A DNA stretch of 64,000 nucleotides from Streptomyces kaniharaensis. Lineage in GTDB: Bacteria > Actinomycetota > Actinomycetes > Streptomycetales > Streptomycetaceae. Below, one piece after another: positions 9,028-17,544 of this stretch (the first letter of the stretch is position 1; the number at the start of each line of letters is the position of its first letter). The translations under genes were made by a program, and so were the position numbers. Where the stretch lies: positions 1 to 64,000 of the forward strand of contig NZ_WBOF01000001.1 of NCBI RefSeq assembly GCF_009569385.1, written 5' to 3'. Below the pieces are notes generated by a model. That model was given only the letters and a program-made list of their open reading frames with translations, did no database searches and was not told the DNA's origin.

Positions 9028-10685
9028 CTCGATCTTTCGTGACGGTCCGTCGGTTCATCCGGCGGGCCGTTTCGGCTTTCTGGCGGTGGCGAGGATGCCT
9101 GTGGCCCGGCTGTCGCGTCGGGTGGGCGCCGGGTTCCACGTCTCCGGGGAGGGTCAGTTGCTGGCTGGGATAGGGCATCGACGCTGGTCAGCCCGGGTTC
9201 GGCAGGGCTTGTAGCCGTTCGAAGGCGCTGGTGATCACATCGGTCCAGGGCCAGTGTCGAGCGAGGCGGAGCACGCGGCGGCGGCTGGTGGTGACGAGTT
9301 GGGCGGCGGCGGAGAACAGCCGTAGCCGCAGGCGTTTGGGTTCCCACCGGCGGGCGGGCCCAGTGAGGGCGAGCATGGGCATCCAGGCGAGCAGGTCGAG
9401 CGCGAGCTGGATGATCTCGAGCCAGACCTGGTTCTGCGCGGCCGCTTGGAGGGGGAGGTTGCGCAGGCCGGTGTCGCGGGCGGCGCGGATGCGGTCCTCG
9501 GCGCGGGCGCGCTGGCGGTGCCGCAGCTCCAGGTGGGCGATCGGGACGTGGGCGGTGTTGGTGGCGAAGCAGGTCAGCCGCATTCCGTCGGCGTCGGTGA
9601 AGCGCAACTGGGCTCCGGGGTGCGGCCGTTCCTTGCGGACGATCAGCCGCATGCCCTTCGGCCAGCCAGTGAGGACGTCCCCGGCGAGTTCGGCCACCCA
9701 GGCGCCGTCCCGGATCTCGCCGTCCGGCCCGATCGCGGGCGTCCAGGCCGAGGCCGGCACGAGCAGGACGGTCTGGTGGATGGCGTCGGTGATGGTCATC
9801 CCCACCGAGTAGGAAAGCCACCTTCCGCGTGCAGTGATCCAGTTGAGGAACTTGTGGGTGCCGCCGCCGGAGTCGGCGCGGATCAGGGTGTGGCGTCCAC
9901 GCCGGTACTTCTTCGGCAGCTGGCCCAGGGCCATTCGGGCGGCCTCGATGTGGTCGGCGGCGGTGTTGCTGCCCGCGTTCCCGCGCCTGAGCAGGCCGGC
10001 GACAGGTTCCCCGGACCCGTCTCGGCCGTGGTCGACGAACGCGAACAGCGGGTGATGGCCGAACGTCTTCTTCCAGGTCTTGGCGGCGTGCTCCTTCTCG
10101 GAATGCGCCATGACCAGCACGCCGTCGATGTCCACGATCACCTCGCCGCCCGCGTCCGGGGCCGCCTCGCGGGCCAACCGCCAGACCCGCTCGCGGACTT
10201 CGGCCCGAGCACGGCGGATTGCCGTCAGTGCCTTGGGTCCAGCCGCCGCCAGGGTGTCGACCAGGCGGGAAACAGTCGGATCCGATGCCACCGGCCCGAA
10301 CACGGCGGGCTCGGCCCGCAGCATCGCGACGTCCGCCAGGCAGTCCCCGCCCAATGCCACTGTCAGCGCGAGATCCAACAGGATCTTGCCGGGGTCATGA
10401 ACCGCCCTGGGCTTGCGCCACGGCGCGAGCGCCGCAGACAGCGCATCAGCCAGCCCTGTTCTTCGGGTCGTTTCCACCAGCAGCACCCCGCCGGCCTGCG
10501 AGACAATCCCGCCACCGCCACCCGACACCCGCACACGCGGATACGACCCGATACGCTTACTCACCTGGGAAGTGCCTCCGGCTGGTGCGGGAACAAGGGC
10601 CTAGACAATCCTTATTCTCGCAGGTCAGAGGCACTTTCTGCTTTGCTGATCACCTGCCGGACAGCCCACTTCGTGAAAGCGCGAG
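9028..10685. mobile_element. IS1380-family insertion sequence, 1658 bp
   Basis: The ends form imperfect inverted repeats: CTCGATCTTTCGTGA at 9028 and, on the other strand from 10685, CTCGCGCTTTCACGA. Both ends are flanked by the direct repeat GCTAAC (9022-9027 and 10686-10691), a 6-bp target duplication. The element carries one transposase gene on the minus strand. It sits inside a flavoprotein gene, in the same orientation. Confidence 0.88.
9188..10564 (-). CDS. IS1380-family DDE transposase
   Basis: This 458-residue protein has the IS1380 layout. The N-terminal region GLADALSAAL and KILLDLALTVALGGDCLADVAML is followed by catalytic aspartates in VIVDIDGVLVMAHSEK and LIRADSGGGTHKF, and a late glutamate in QVWLEIIQLALDLLAW. 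It cuts and joins the ends of the surrounding element. The start is GTG 10564 with GGAGG 11 bases upstream. It appears full length and uninterrupted, so the element may still be able to move. Confidence 0.92.
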   Translation of the reverse strand: MSKRIGSYPRVRVSGGGGGIVSQAGGVLLVETTRRTGLADALSAALAPWRKPRAVHDPGKILLDLALTVALGGDCLADVAMLRAEPAVFGPVASDPTVSRLVDTLAAAGPKALTAIRRARAEVRERVWRLAREAAPDAGGEVIVDIDGVLVMAHSEKEHAAKTWKKTFGHHPLFAFVDHGRDGSGEPVAGLLRRGNAGSNTAADHIEAARMALGQLPKKYRRGRHTLIRADSGGGTHKFLNWITARGRWLSYSVGMTITDAIHQTVLLVPASAWTPAIGPDGEIRDGAWVAELAGDVLTGWPKGMRLIVRKERPHPGAQLRFTDADGMRLTCFATNTAHVPIAHLELRHRQRARAEDRIRAARDTGLRNLPLQAAAQNQVWLEIIQLALDLLAWMPMLALTGPARRWEPKRLRLRLFSAAAQLVTTSRRRVLRLARHWPWTDVITSAFERLQALPNPG

Positions 10686-11037
10686 GCTAACGTGAGGATG
10701 TCGGCGTCCATCACCTTCGAGTAGATGACCGGCCACTCGTCGGTCTCCCAGCCGTGCTCCGTCATGTCCGGCCACACGCCGGTCGCGATGTCGATGTCCA
10801 CCGCCCTGAGCACCTCGACCTGCACGCCTTGGCGCTCCATGATGCCGGTGCTGACGTCGATCAAGCCCTGCGTGTGGCTGCGCTCCGGGAAGCGCTTGAG
10901 CGTGCAGTTGATGACCAGGGCGCGCAGGTCGTTGTAGGAGGTGGTGGTGCCGGTCATCGCGGGAGGTTCCGTCATGGGAACAGTTGAGCAGGGCGGGGCC
11001 GCCTGCGCGGGCGCAGGCGGCCGATCGGAGTAGTGGG

Positions 11038-11829
11038 CTACGGGCGGGCGGCGGTGATGACGGTCGCGTCGAGGTCCTCGTGCCAGGAGGCGGCGGCGTC
11101 CAGGCCGGCGGCGCGGGAGACGGCGAGGGCGTCGGGGATCTGGCGTTCGCTGCTCTCGAAGAGGAGCGAGCCGCCGGGGGCCAGCCAGTGCGGGGCGTCG
11201 GCGGTGACGCGGCGGAGCACGTCGAGGCCGTCGGTGCCGCCGTCGAGGGCGGGCAGGGCCTCGTGGAGGCGGGCCTCGGGGGGCAGGAGGTCGATGTCCG
11301 CGGTGGGGACGTAGGGGACGTTGGCGAGCAGGACGTCGATCCGGCCGCGCAGGTGGACGGGCAGGGCCGCGAAGAGGTCCCCGTGGTAGGCCCGGCCGCC
11401 GTACGGGGCGAGGTTGCGGCGGGCGCAGCGGACGGCGGCCGGGTCGACGTCGGCCGCGTACAGCTCGACGGGGTGCGGGACGGCGGCGGCGACGGCGGCA
11501 CCGAGGGCGCCGCTGCCGCAGCAGAGGTCGACGACCAGGGCGTCCGGGCCAATGAGCGTGGCGGCCGTGGCAACCAGGAACTCGCTGCGGCGGCGCGGCA
11601 CGAAGACGCCCGGGTCGACGGCGATCCGCAGGCCCGCGAACTCGGCCCAGCCGACGACGTGTTCCAGCGGGTGGCCCTCTGCACGGGAGCGGACCATCGC
11701 CGCGAGGTCGGCCGGGGTGGCGGCGGCGGCGAGGAGGATGCGCGCCTCGTCCTCGGCGAAGACGCAACCGGCGGCCCGAAGGCGGGACACCACGGAGGAA
11801 CGGAGGGTTGCGGAAGGGAAGACCGACAA
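11038..11829 (-). CDS. PrmC/HemK-related protein-(glutamine-N5) methyltransferase-like protein
   Basis: This is a SAM-dependent methyltransferase of 263 residues. The SAM-binding strand VVDLCCGSGALGAA is clear, followed by the acidic-loop strand LYAADVDPAAVRCARRNL. The catalytic NPPY of true PrmC, which methylates release factors, is NVPYVP here. That variant marks a PrmC-related actinobacterial subfamily of unknown substrate. The N-terminal helical substrate domain is short. The start is TTG 11829 behind AAGGGG. It stands alone between a disrupted gene and a DNA ligase gene. Confidence 0.82.
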   Translation of the reverse strand: MSVFPSATLRSSVVSRLRAAGCVFAEDEARILLAAAATPADLAAMVRSRAEGHPLEHVVGWAEFAGLRIAVDPGVFVPRRRSEFLVATAATLIGPDALVVDLCCGSGALGAAVAAAVPHPVELYAADVDPAAVRCARRNLAPYGGRAYHGDLFAALPVHLRGRIDVLLANVPYVPTADIDLLPPEARLHEALPALDGGTDGLDVLRRVTADAPHWLAPGGSLLFESSERQIPDALAVSRAAGLDAAASWHEDLDATVITAARP

Positions 11830-11939
11830 AGAGAACCCCTTGAGGGAATCGAGATGAAGCTGAACGACTCCGTCAGGGCCCCGCGAGGGCCGCCACCGTC
11901 CGGGCGAGACCGCGCAACCTACCGGCTGCTGCCCGTTGG

Positions 11940-12014
11940 CTACTGCTTGCCGGCTGCGCGACGCGCCGCCCGTACGGCCGGACCCGGGAGCACCCGCTCG
12001 GAGCTACCGGTCAT
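11940..12014 (-). CDS. Possible 24-residue peptide upstream of the PrmC-like gene
   Basis: An ATG at 12014 follows a strong Shine-Dalgarno sequence (GGGAGGTGG, about 5 bases away) and opens a 24-codon frame ending in TAG. The peptide starts MTGSSERVLPGP and ends in an Arg/Ala-rich tail. It lies 110 bases before the PrmC-like gene on the same strand and could be a small protein or a leader peptide. The only evidence is the ribosome site and position. Confidence 0.35.
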   Translation of the reverse strand: MTGSSERVLPGPAVRAARRAAGKQ

Positions 12015-12093
12015 GGGTCCCACCTCCCTGAGTCGCGGTCATACTCGACGTCGGCCACCCTACCGCACCGCTGCGACGGGTGGATCTACGATG

Positions 12094-14127
12094 TCAGTCG
12101 ACGTCCAGGTGGTCGGCTACCAGCACGGCGAACTCCTCGGGGGTCACGATCCGGATGCCGAGCTCCTCGGCCTTGGCCCGCTTCGAGCCGGCCTTCTCCC
12201 CCGCGACGAGCAGGGTGGTGCGCTTGGAGACGGAGGACGAGGCCTTGCCGCCGGCGCGCTCGATCAGCTCGTTCATCGCGTTCCGGGAGAGGTCCGCGAG
12301 GGCACCGGTCATCGCGCCGGTGACGACGACGCTCTGGCCGGCCAGCGGGCCCGCCTCGGGCGCGTCCGTGGAGGCGGCGGCGGGTGCGGCCGGCTCGCTG
12401 ACCGCCGTCCCGACGCCCTGGGCCGCCAGCTTGTCCAACAGCGTTGCCACGTCCACGAGTTCGGCGACGATCACGGCGGCCTTCTCGACGCCGATGCCGT
12501 CCACTCCTGCCAGCGCCTCGGCGTCCGCGGCGCGGATGGCGACCATGCTGCCGAAGTGGGCGGCTATCCGGCGGGACATCGTGCGGCCGGTGCCGCGGAT
12601 GCCGAGCGCGCAGAACACCCGGTTCAGCGGCCGGCTGCGGGCGGTCTCGATGGCGGCGAGCAGGTTGTCGGCGCTGGTCTCGCCCATTCGGTCCAGGGTG
12701 AGCAGCTGCTCCCGGGTGAGGGTGAACAGGTCGGCAATGTCCGAGACCAGGCCGGCCTCGACCAGTTGGACGGCCCGGGTGCCGCCGAGGCCCTCGATGT
12801 CGAGCTGGTCGCGCCCGGCCGCGTAGATCACCGAGGCGACGGCCTGGCAGCCCCGGCCGCGCACGCAGCGCCAGCGCTGCTCGGAGGTGTCGATCGCGTC
12901 GCCGCAGCGCGGGCAGACCTCGGGGAAGGCGATCGGCTGCTCGTCGCCGGTGCGCTCGTCGACGAGCGGCGCCTCGACGCGCGGGATGACGTCTCCGGCC
13001 CGGTAGACGAACACCTGGTCGCCGATCATCAGGCCGCGGCGCTCGATGTCGGCCGGGTTGTGCAGCGTCGCGTACGTGACGGTGACGCCGTCGATCACGA
13101 CCGGTTCGAGGACGGCGCGGGGCGCGATGATCCCGGTGCGGCCGACGTTCCACTCGACGGCGAGCAGGCGGGTGACCTTGTGCTGTGCCTGGAGCTTGCG
13201 GGCGACGGCCCAGCGCGGCGCGCGGGAGCCGGAACCGGCCTCCTCCTGGTCGGCCACCGCGTCCGCCTTGACGACGACACCGTCGATGCCGAACGGCAGC
13301 GCGGCGCGCAGGGCGGCGATCTCGTCGATGCGCTGCTGGGCCTCGGCGAGGGTGGCGCAGCGGCGGGGTGCGGCGTCGGTGGTGACGGCGGTGTTGGCTC
13401 CGAGCTCGGCGAGGCGGGCCAACAGGTCGGCGTGGCCGAGGCCGGGCAGGCCGAGGGCGCTGTAGGCGAAGAAGGTGAGCTCGACGCGGTAGGGGCGGTC
13501 CTTGGCACGCAGGGTGCCGGCGGCGCCGCTGCGCGGGTGGGCGAACGGGGTGGCGCCGTGGGCGGTGCGGACGGCGTTGGCCTGCTCGAACTGCTCGTGG
13601 GTGAGGAGGACTTCGCCGCGCAGCTCGATGTCGAGCGGTTCGGCAAGCTGCACGGGCAGGCCGAGGACGGCGTCGGCTGCGTGGGTGATGTCCTCTCCCG
13701 CCAGGCCGTCGCCGCGGGTGAGCACCTGGGTGAGGCGGCCGGAACGGTAGCGGGCGGCGACGGCGAGGCCGTCCAGCTTCGGCTCGACGCACCAGGCGGC
13801 GACCGGGCGGCCGAGGCGGCGCTCCAGGCCGGCGGCCCAGGACTCCAGCTCCTCGGCCGAGAAGACGTTGTCGAGCGAGAGCATCGGCGCGCTGTGCGGG
13901 ACGTCGCCGACCACCGCGCCGCCGGCGACCTTGCCGGTCGGCGACTCGGGCAGCACCTCGTCCGGGTGCTCGCGCTCGTACGCCTCGACCGCGCGGACCA
14001 GGGCGTCGTACTCGTCGTCGCCGAGCGGGGTGTCGCCGTCGGCGTAGTACGCCGCGGCGGCCCGGACCGCGGTGGCGACGGCGTCGGCGTAGGCCTCCGG
14101 GGAGGTCAGGGCTGCGGGAGAGGCCAT
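12094..14127 (-). CDS. ligA: NAD-dependent DNA ligase (LigA type)
   Basis: The enzyme seals nicks in duplex DNA using NAD+. Domains in order in 677 residues: domain Ia with [13 protein letters not shown], the adenylation domain with active-site Lys117 in VEPKLDGLA, the OB fold, a four-cysteine zinc finger ([23 protein letters not shown]), helix-hairpin-helix repeats, and a C-terminal BRCT domain starting near [17 protein letters not shown] 14127 is chosen because AAGGACG precedes it; ATGs at 14145-14157 lie further up. Streptomycetes often carry a second ligA besides the essential one, and the short N-terminus and solitary position suggest this may be such a copy. Confidence 0.92.
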   Translation of the reverse strand: MASPAALTSPEAYADAVATAVRAAAAYYADGDTPLGDDEYDALVRAVEAYEREHPDEVLPESPTGKVAGGAVVGDVPHSAPMLSLDNVFSAEELESWAAGLERRLGRPVAAWCVEPKLDGLAVAARYRSGRLTQVLTRGDGLAGEDITHAADAVLGLPVQLAEPLDIELRGEVLLTHEQFEQANAVRTAHGATPFAHPRSGAAGTLRAKDRPYRVELTFFAYSALGLPGLGHADLLARLAELGANTAVTTDAAPRRCATLAEAQQRIDEIAALRAALPFGIDGVVVKADAVADQEEAGSGSRAPRWAVARKLQAQHKVTRLLAVEWNVGRTGIIAPRAVLEPVVIDGVTVTYATLHNPADIERRGLMIGDQVFVYRAGDVIPRVEAPLVDERTGDEQPIAFPEVCPRCGDAIDTSEQRWRCVRGRGCQAVASVIYAAGRDQLDIEGLGGTRAVQLVEAGLVSDIADLFTLTREQLLTLDRMGETSADNLLAAIETARSRPLNRVFCALGIRGTGRTMSRRIAAHFGSMVAIRAADAEALAGVDGIGVEKAAVIVAELVDVATLLDKLAAQGVGTAVSEPAAPAAASTDAPEAGPLAGQSVVVTGAMTGALADLSRNAMNELIERAGGKASSSVSKRTTLLVAGEKAGSKRAKAEELGIRIVTPEEFAVLVADHLDVD

Positions 14128-14387
14128 GGTGGCTGCGTCCTTCATACCTGCCATCATGGCGACCCGCACTGACATTCGAGCCGGAGCCGGCTGTGCGGCT
14201 TGGTGTCGATGCGGCCGGGTCCCCTGGGTTCCGTGCGAGGGCCGAGCGGTGCGGTGCTGGTCGGTTTGCCGTGGCCGGGCAGGTTGTCGCGGAGTGCCCG
14301 AAGCGGGGCGGGTGGTTGCACGGCTGGTCTGTCCCGGCGCAAAACCGGACGCGCTGTTTGGTTGGACGCATCGGTGCGGCCGGCCGC

Positions 14388-15074
14388 TCAGGCCGCCGCG
14401 ACCCCCTCGTCGACCGGCTTCACCTCGCGGGCCGCCGCCACCTCGGCCATCACCTGGGCGCCGCGGTCCGGGCCCATCCGCAGGGAACCGAGCACACCCG
14501 GCACCGCGACGCTCGGCATCAGGTGCCGGAACAGGGAGGACACCCGCTGCTCCAGGTCGGCGCGCCCGGTGAGCCTCTGCGACTGGATCTGCACACCCGC
14601 CCACGCCGCCGTGACCAGCCACGCGGTGTCCGCCGGAACGACGTGCGGGAGCAGTTCGCCCCGCTCGCCGGCCGCGACCAGCAGCGCCTCCAGCCGGCCG
14701 ATCCACCCGGGAATCGCGCCGCCGCCGAGGTCCTCGAACACGTCCTGGCCGAGGGAGAGGCGGGCCCCGGCGCTCAACAGGGGGTCACGCGGCATCAGAT
14801 GGGCGATCACCATGCCGGTGTCCACGAACTCCTGGAGCTTGCAGGCGCGTTCCGGCACCCCGTCCTGGGCGAACTGCTCGTCGACCACGCCCTGCGCCAG
14901 ATCCCGCTTGGACGCGAAGTGGAAGTAGACCGCGCCGCGCGTCACGCCGGCCCGGGCGACCACCTCGCCGATCGTGGCGCCCTCGTACCCGAACTCGTCG
15001 AAGACGGATGCCGCCGCCTCCAGGATCAGCCGACGCGTCCGGAGCGCGCGCTCCTGCCTCACCACCGCAACCAC
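14388..15074 (-). CDS. TetR-family regulator of the ArpA/ScbR (gamma-butyrolactone receptor-like) group
   Basis: These DNA-binding repressors control antibiotic production and release DNA on binding a butyrolactone or, in pseudo-receptors, an antibiotic. The N-terminal helix-turn-helix is typical of the group: [20 protein letters not shown], then [20 protein letters not shown] and [14 protein letters not shown]. The length (228 residues) matches the family. GTG 15074 with GGGGGAG 10 bases before it is the preferred start; longer frames are unlikely. No butyrolactone synthase (afsA) gene is in the window, which suggests a pseudo-receptor or a signal made elsewhere. It lies 6 kb from the biosynthetic cluster and could influence it. 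The promoter holds an ARE-like sequence. Confidence 0.82.
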   Translation of the reverse strand: MVAVVRQERALRTRRLILEAAASVFDEFGYEGATIGEVVARAGVTRGAVYFHFASKRDLAQGVVDEQFAQDGVPERACKLQEFVDTGMVIAHLMPRDPLLSAGARLSLGQDVFEDLGGGAIPGWIGRLEALLVAAGERGELLPHVVPADTAWLVTAAWAGVQIQSQRLTGRADLEQRVSSLFRHLMPSVAVPGVLGSLRMGPDRGAQVMAEVAAAREVKPVDEGVAAA

Positions 15075-15093
15075 CCGCCCTGGCGCTCCCCCG

Positions 15094-15120
15094 AAACAAA
15101 ACCAAACACCCCGTATCTTA
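15094..15120. promoter_or_regulatory. Possible ARE-type operator for the ArpA-like regulator
   Basis: The stretch GAAACAAAACCAAACACCCC followed by GTATCTTA is unusually AT-rich for this DNA and lies 20 bases upstream of the regulator's start. It resembles autoregulatory elements bound by ScbR-type receptors (an AAACC-like half followed by GTATCTTA). Only one half is well conserved. Confidence 0.4.
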
Positions 15121-15245
15121 GCGACCGGCCGCCGGACGGCGACAAGACGATGTCCGGGAATCGCCCCAAGCGCTTCCTTCATCCGCGCGCTTCCTCCATA
15201 CCGTGGAGACGGGCCAACGACCTGCCGACGCCCCGAGAAGCTCTA

Positions 15246-15259
15246 CAACCGATCGGTTG
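15246..15259. promoter_or_regulatory. ArsR-type operator 1 (perfect palindrome)
   Basis: CAACCGATCGGTTG is a perfect 14-bp palindrome 46 bases (centre to centre) before a nearly identical second site, in the promoter of the ArsR gene. Paired, matching inverted repeats in front of an ArsR gene are the expected layout for autoregulation. Confidence 0.6.
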
Positions 15260-15288
15260 AATACGCTGGCGGGTCGGCGTAGCGTTGT

Positions 15289-15308
15289 TCTCAACCAATC
15301 GGTTGAGA
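15289..15308. promoter_or_regulatory. ArsR-type operator 2
   Basis: The 8-bp arms TCTCAACC and GGTTGAGA flank AATC, which repeats the core of operator 1 with one change. It ends 15 bases before the GTG start and overlaps the ribosome binding site (GAGAAGGAG), so a bound repressor would also block the transcript start region. Confidence 0.65.
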
Positions 15309-15323
15309 AGGAGCAGGTGCACG

Positions 15324-15713
15324 GTGGCCGTCGATCAGCTGTCCCGGGCGTTCGTCGCCCTGGCCGATCCGACCCGGCGCGACATCGTCGCCCGCCTCTC
15401 GGTCCGTGACGCGACCGTAGGCGAGCTTGCGGAGTCGTACGCGATGTCGATGCAGGCCGTCTCCAAGCACCTCAAGGTGCTGGAGGAGGCCGGCCTGGTG
15501 AGCCGCAGCCGCGACGCACAGCGGCGGCCGTGCCACCTCGAACCGCAGGTGTTCGACTTGATGACGAGCTGGATCGAGCGTTACCGCCGCCAGGCGGAGG
15601 AACGCTTCCGCCGCCTGGACGCCGTCCTCGCGACCATGGACGAACCCGACCGCGGCGAATCCGAGCAGAGCAACCACGACCAGGACCAAGAAGACCAAGG
15701 AGACCTGTCATGA
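15324..15713 (+). CDS. ArsR-family transcriptional repressor
   Basis: This 129-residue winged-helix protein opens AVDQLSRAFVALADPTRRDIVARL and has the recognition helix MSMQAVSKHLKVLEEAGLV. No metal-binding cysteines are visible, so it belongs to the non-metal ArsR proteins that pair with SRPBCC proteins. GTG 15324 is in frame behind GAGAAGGAG. The last codons overlap the next gene by ATGA, so both are translated together. Two palindromes in its promoter suggest autorepression. Confidence 0.88.
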   Translation: MAVDQLSRAFVALADPTRRDIVARLSVRDATVGELAESYAMSMQAVSKHLKVLEEAGLVSRSRDAQRRPCHLEPQVFDLMTSWIERYRRQAEERFRRLDAVLATMDEPDRGESEQSNHDQDQEDQGDLS

Positions 15714-16198
15714 CCTCCACCACCGGCCACGAGACCCGGATCGAGGCGGACCCGGCGCTGCCCACCATCCGGATCGTCCGCGAGTTCGACGCCCCGCAGG
15801 CGCGGGTGTTCCGGGCCTGGATCGAGCCCGAGCTGGTCACCCAGTGGCTGGGCCCCAAGGACCTCGACATGAAGATCGACACCTGGGACGCCCGCACCGG
15901 CGGCAGCTACCGGTATTCGATGCACCGCGAGGGCCAGGAGATCGCCGCCTTCTACGGCTCGTTCCACGAGGTCCGGCCGGACACCCGGCTCGTCCAGACC
16001 TTCACCTACGAGGGCGTACCGGACGGTGTCTCGCTGGAGACCGCCTCGTTCGAGGCGATCGGCGAGGGTCGCACCCGCGTCACCGTGCTGTCGGTGGTCG
16101 ACAGCCTGGTCGCGCGCGACGCGATCCTCGCGAGCGGCATGGAGCGCGGCGTCGTCGAGGGCTACCAGAAGCTGGACGCGCTGCTCGCCTCGGCCTGA
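15710..16198 (+). CDS. SRPBCC/AHSA1-domain protein
   Basis: This 162-residue START-like hydrophobic-pocket protein has the AHSA1 signature: IRIVREFDAPQARVFRAWIEPELVTQWLGP, then GGSYRYSMHREGQE and RLVQTFTYEG. Such proteins bind small hydrophobic ligands, and few have a known reaction. It overlaps the ArsR gene by 4 bases. ArsR-AHSA1 pairs are widespread in actinobacteria, where the regulator controls the pair. The ligand is unknown. Confidence 0.88.
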   Translation: MTSTTGHETRIEADPALPTIRIVREFDAPQARVFRAWIEPELVTQWLGPKDLDMKIDTWDARTGGSYRYSMHREGQEIAAFYGSFHEVRPDTRLVQTFTYEGVPDGVSLETASFEAIGEGRTRVTVLSVVDSLVARDAILASGMERGVVEGYQKLDALLASA

Positions 16199-16281
16199 CG
16201 GTCGCGGTCCGCCGGGGCCCTCCCCCCACCCCCTCCCCTACCCCTTTCCCCCGGCTGGGCCCGGCCGGAGCGACGGCCCGG

Positions 16282-16686
16282 TCAGGGCAGCACGGCCACC
16301 GCCTCGACCTCCACCAGCTGGTCGTCGTAACCCAGCAAAGCGACCCCGAGCAGCGTGCTGGGGGCATCGTGCTCCCCCATGTACGCGCGATACACGTCCC
16401 ACACCTTGACCAGGTCGTCCTGGTCGGAGGACGCCACGTACACCGTGGTCCGGGCGACGTCGGTCAGCCCGGCGCCCGCGTCCTCCAGCACGGCTATCAG
16501 GTTCCGCATGACCTGATGGGCCTGTCCCTCGTAGTCGCCGACGGCGACCGTCCGCCCTTCCTCGTCGAGCGGGCAGGCGCCCGCGAGCCAGAGCGTGCGC
16601 ACCGGTGCATCGACGACGGACGCGTAGGCGTAGTCCACGGCACTGGTGAGCCTGGTGTTCCGGATCAGCTTGACGCCGCTGCTCAT
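16282..16686 (-). CDS. RidA family (YjgF/YER057c/UK114) protein
   Basis: RidA proteins hydrolyse reactive enamine/imine intermediates made by PLP enzymes, and relatives act as other deaminases. The 134-residue chain shows the family order: AYASVVDAPVRTLWLAGACPLDEEG, then QAHQVMRNLIAVLEDAGAGLTDVARTTVYV and VEVEAVAVLP at the C-terminus. The canonical arginine in the late VAR(L) segment appears as VARTTVYV rather than at the usual catalytic place, so the exact subfamily is uncertain. ATG 16686 follows GGAGG by 5 bases. It converges on the AHSA1 gene across a C-rich spacer. Confidence 0.85.
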   Translation of the reverse strand: MSSGVKLIRNTRLTSAVDYAYASVVDAPVRTLWLAGACPLDEEGRTVAVGDYEGQAHQVMRNLIAVLEDAGAGLTDVARTTVYVASSDQDDLVKVWDVYRAYMGEHDAPSTLLGVALLGYDDQLVEVEAVAVLP

Positions 16687-16901
16687 GAGGTCCTCCATGG
16701 GTTGCGGTCGAACGTTCGCGCCCATCGTTGGCGGCCTCATGACCGACCGTCAAACCATTTACCAGCGGATTTCCCACCCCACCAAGGCCGTTGCGTCCAC
16801 GATTCACCGCTGCGGGTGATGGCGGGCCGGCCCTCACAACCGGGATCCTGGTGGCCGCCGAGAGGCCGCCACCGACCGCACGGACCACAAGGGAGTCAGT
16901 G

Positions 16902-17540
16902 ATGGAACCCCGACTGCCGTACCGCGACGAGGATTCGGGCGTCGGCCGCCGCCGGCTGCTGGGCCTGGCACTCGGGGCGGGACTCGTCCCGACGCTGGGC
17001 TCCGCCACCGCGCACGCCGAGCCCGCGCCCGCACCGGAGGGGGCACGGGCGCCCGAGGCGGCGCGGGCGCCCGTCGCCCTCGGCCGCCGGGTCGCCGAGG
17101 TGGCCGCCGCCCAGATCGGCGTGCCGTACGCCTGGGGCGGCGGCGACCGGCTCGGTGCGAGCCTCGGCTTCTGCGACGACGAGAACGGCTACCTCGACGG
17201 CAAGTGCCTCGGCGAGAGCACTGTCGGCTTCGACTGCAGCGGGCTCTCCCTCTACTGCTGGTACCGGGCCAGCCACGGCACGGTCGAGCTCGGGCACTAC
17301 ACCGTCGCCCAGTTCCACCGCAGCGCGGTGGTGGATCGCGACGCGCTGCTGCCGGGCGATCTGCTGTTCTTCTCCCGCCCGGAGGCGCCCCTGCACCACG
17401 TCGGGATCTACGCGGGCGACGGAGCGATGATCCACGCCGAGCGGACCGGCACACTGGTCGCCCGTGTGGAGGGCGTGCTCGAAATCCCGCGCTGGTCCGG
17501 CGAGTTCGCGGGCGCGCGCCGACCGCAGCCGTTCGGCTGA
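16902..17540 (+). CDS. Tat-exported NlpC/P60 cell-wall hydrolase
   Basis: This secreted cysteine peptidase probably cuts peptide stems of peptidoglycan. It has a twin-arginine signal (GRRRLLGLALGAGLVPTLGS, cut after AHA), an Ala/Pro/Glu linker, then an NlpC/P60 domain with catalytic Cys in GFDCSGLSLYCWY and His in LHHVGIYAGDG. It is 212 residues and has no extra cell-wall binding domain. An insert around CDDENGYLDGKCLGE between the first strand and the catalytic Cys is longer than usual and adds two cysteines that might form a disulfide. ATG 16902 follows AAGGGAG. Confidence 0.87.
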   Translation: MEPRLPYRDEDSGVGRRRLLGLALGAGLVPTLGSATAHAEPAPAPEGARAPEAARAPVALGRRVAEVAAAQIGVPYAWGGGDRLGASLGFCDDENGYLDGKCLGESTVGFDCSGLSLYCWYRASHGTVELGHYTVAQFHRSAVVDRDALLPGDLLFFSRPEAPLHHVGIYAGDGAMIHAERTGTLVARVEGVLEIPRWSGEFAGARRPQPFG

Positions 17541-17544
17541 CGGT

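Larger units (their letters stand above)
8577..10975 (-). pseudogene. Flavodoxin-like NAD(P)H:FMN reductase interrupted by an IS1380 element
   Basis: The 5' part (10975 down to 10686) encodes residues up to VMDADILTLA, and the 3' part (9027 down to 8577) continues GPVWLGDNSSVMKKVIERLY through GGCLITGNEDGAKHC to the end. The family binds FMN and reduces flavins or quinones with NAD(P)H. Joining the two parts after removing 9028-10685 and one GCTAAC copy gives 735 bases, 245 codons without a stop, so the only lesion is the insertion. The start is ATG 10975, or ATG 10957 (MTGTTTSYN). Each half is unlikely to fold into an active enzyme. The clean reading frame argues that the insertion is recent. 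Confidence 0.88.

Noticed and set aside
10984..14172. 1062-residue plus-strand open frame
   Set aside because: It is antisense to the PrmC-like and DNA ligase genes, with repetitive Gly/Asp/Val composition and no family similarity.
15291..15698. 135-residue minus-strand frame opposite the ArsR gene
   Set aside because: It is the exact antisense of a clear ArsR protein and has no ribosome site.
16204..16260. Poly-pyrimidine (C-rich) stretch between AHSA1 and RidA genes as a regulatory element
   Set aside because: It lies between two convergent gene ends, has no repeat or pairing partner and is likely simple sequence.
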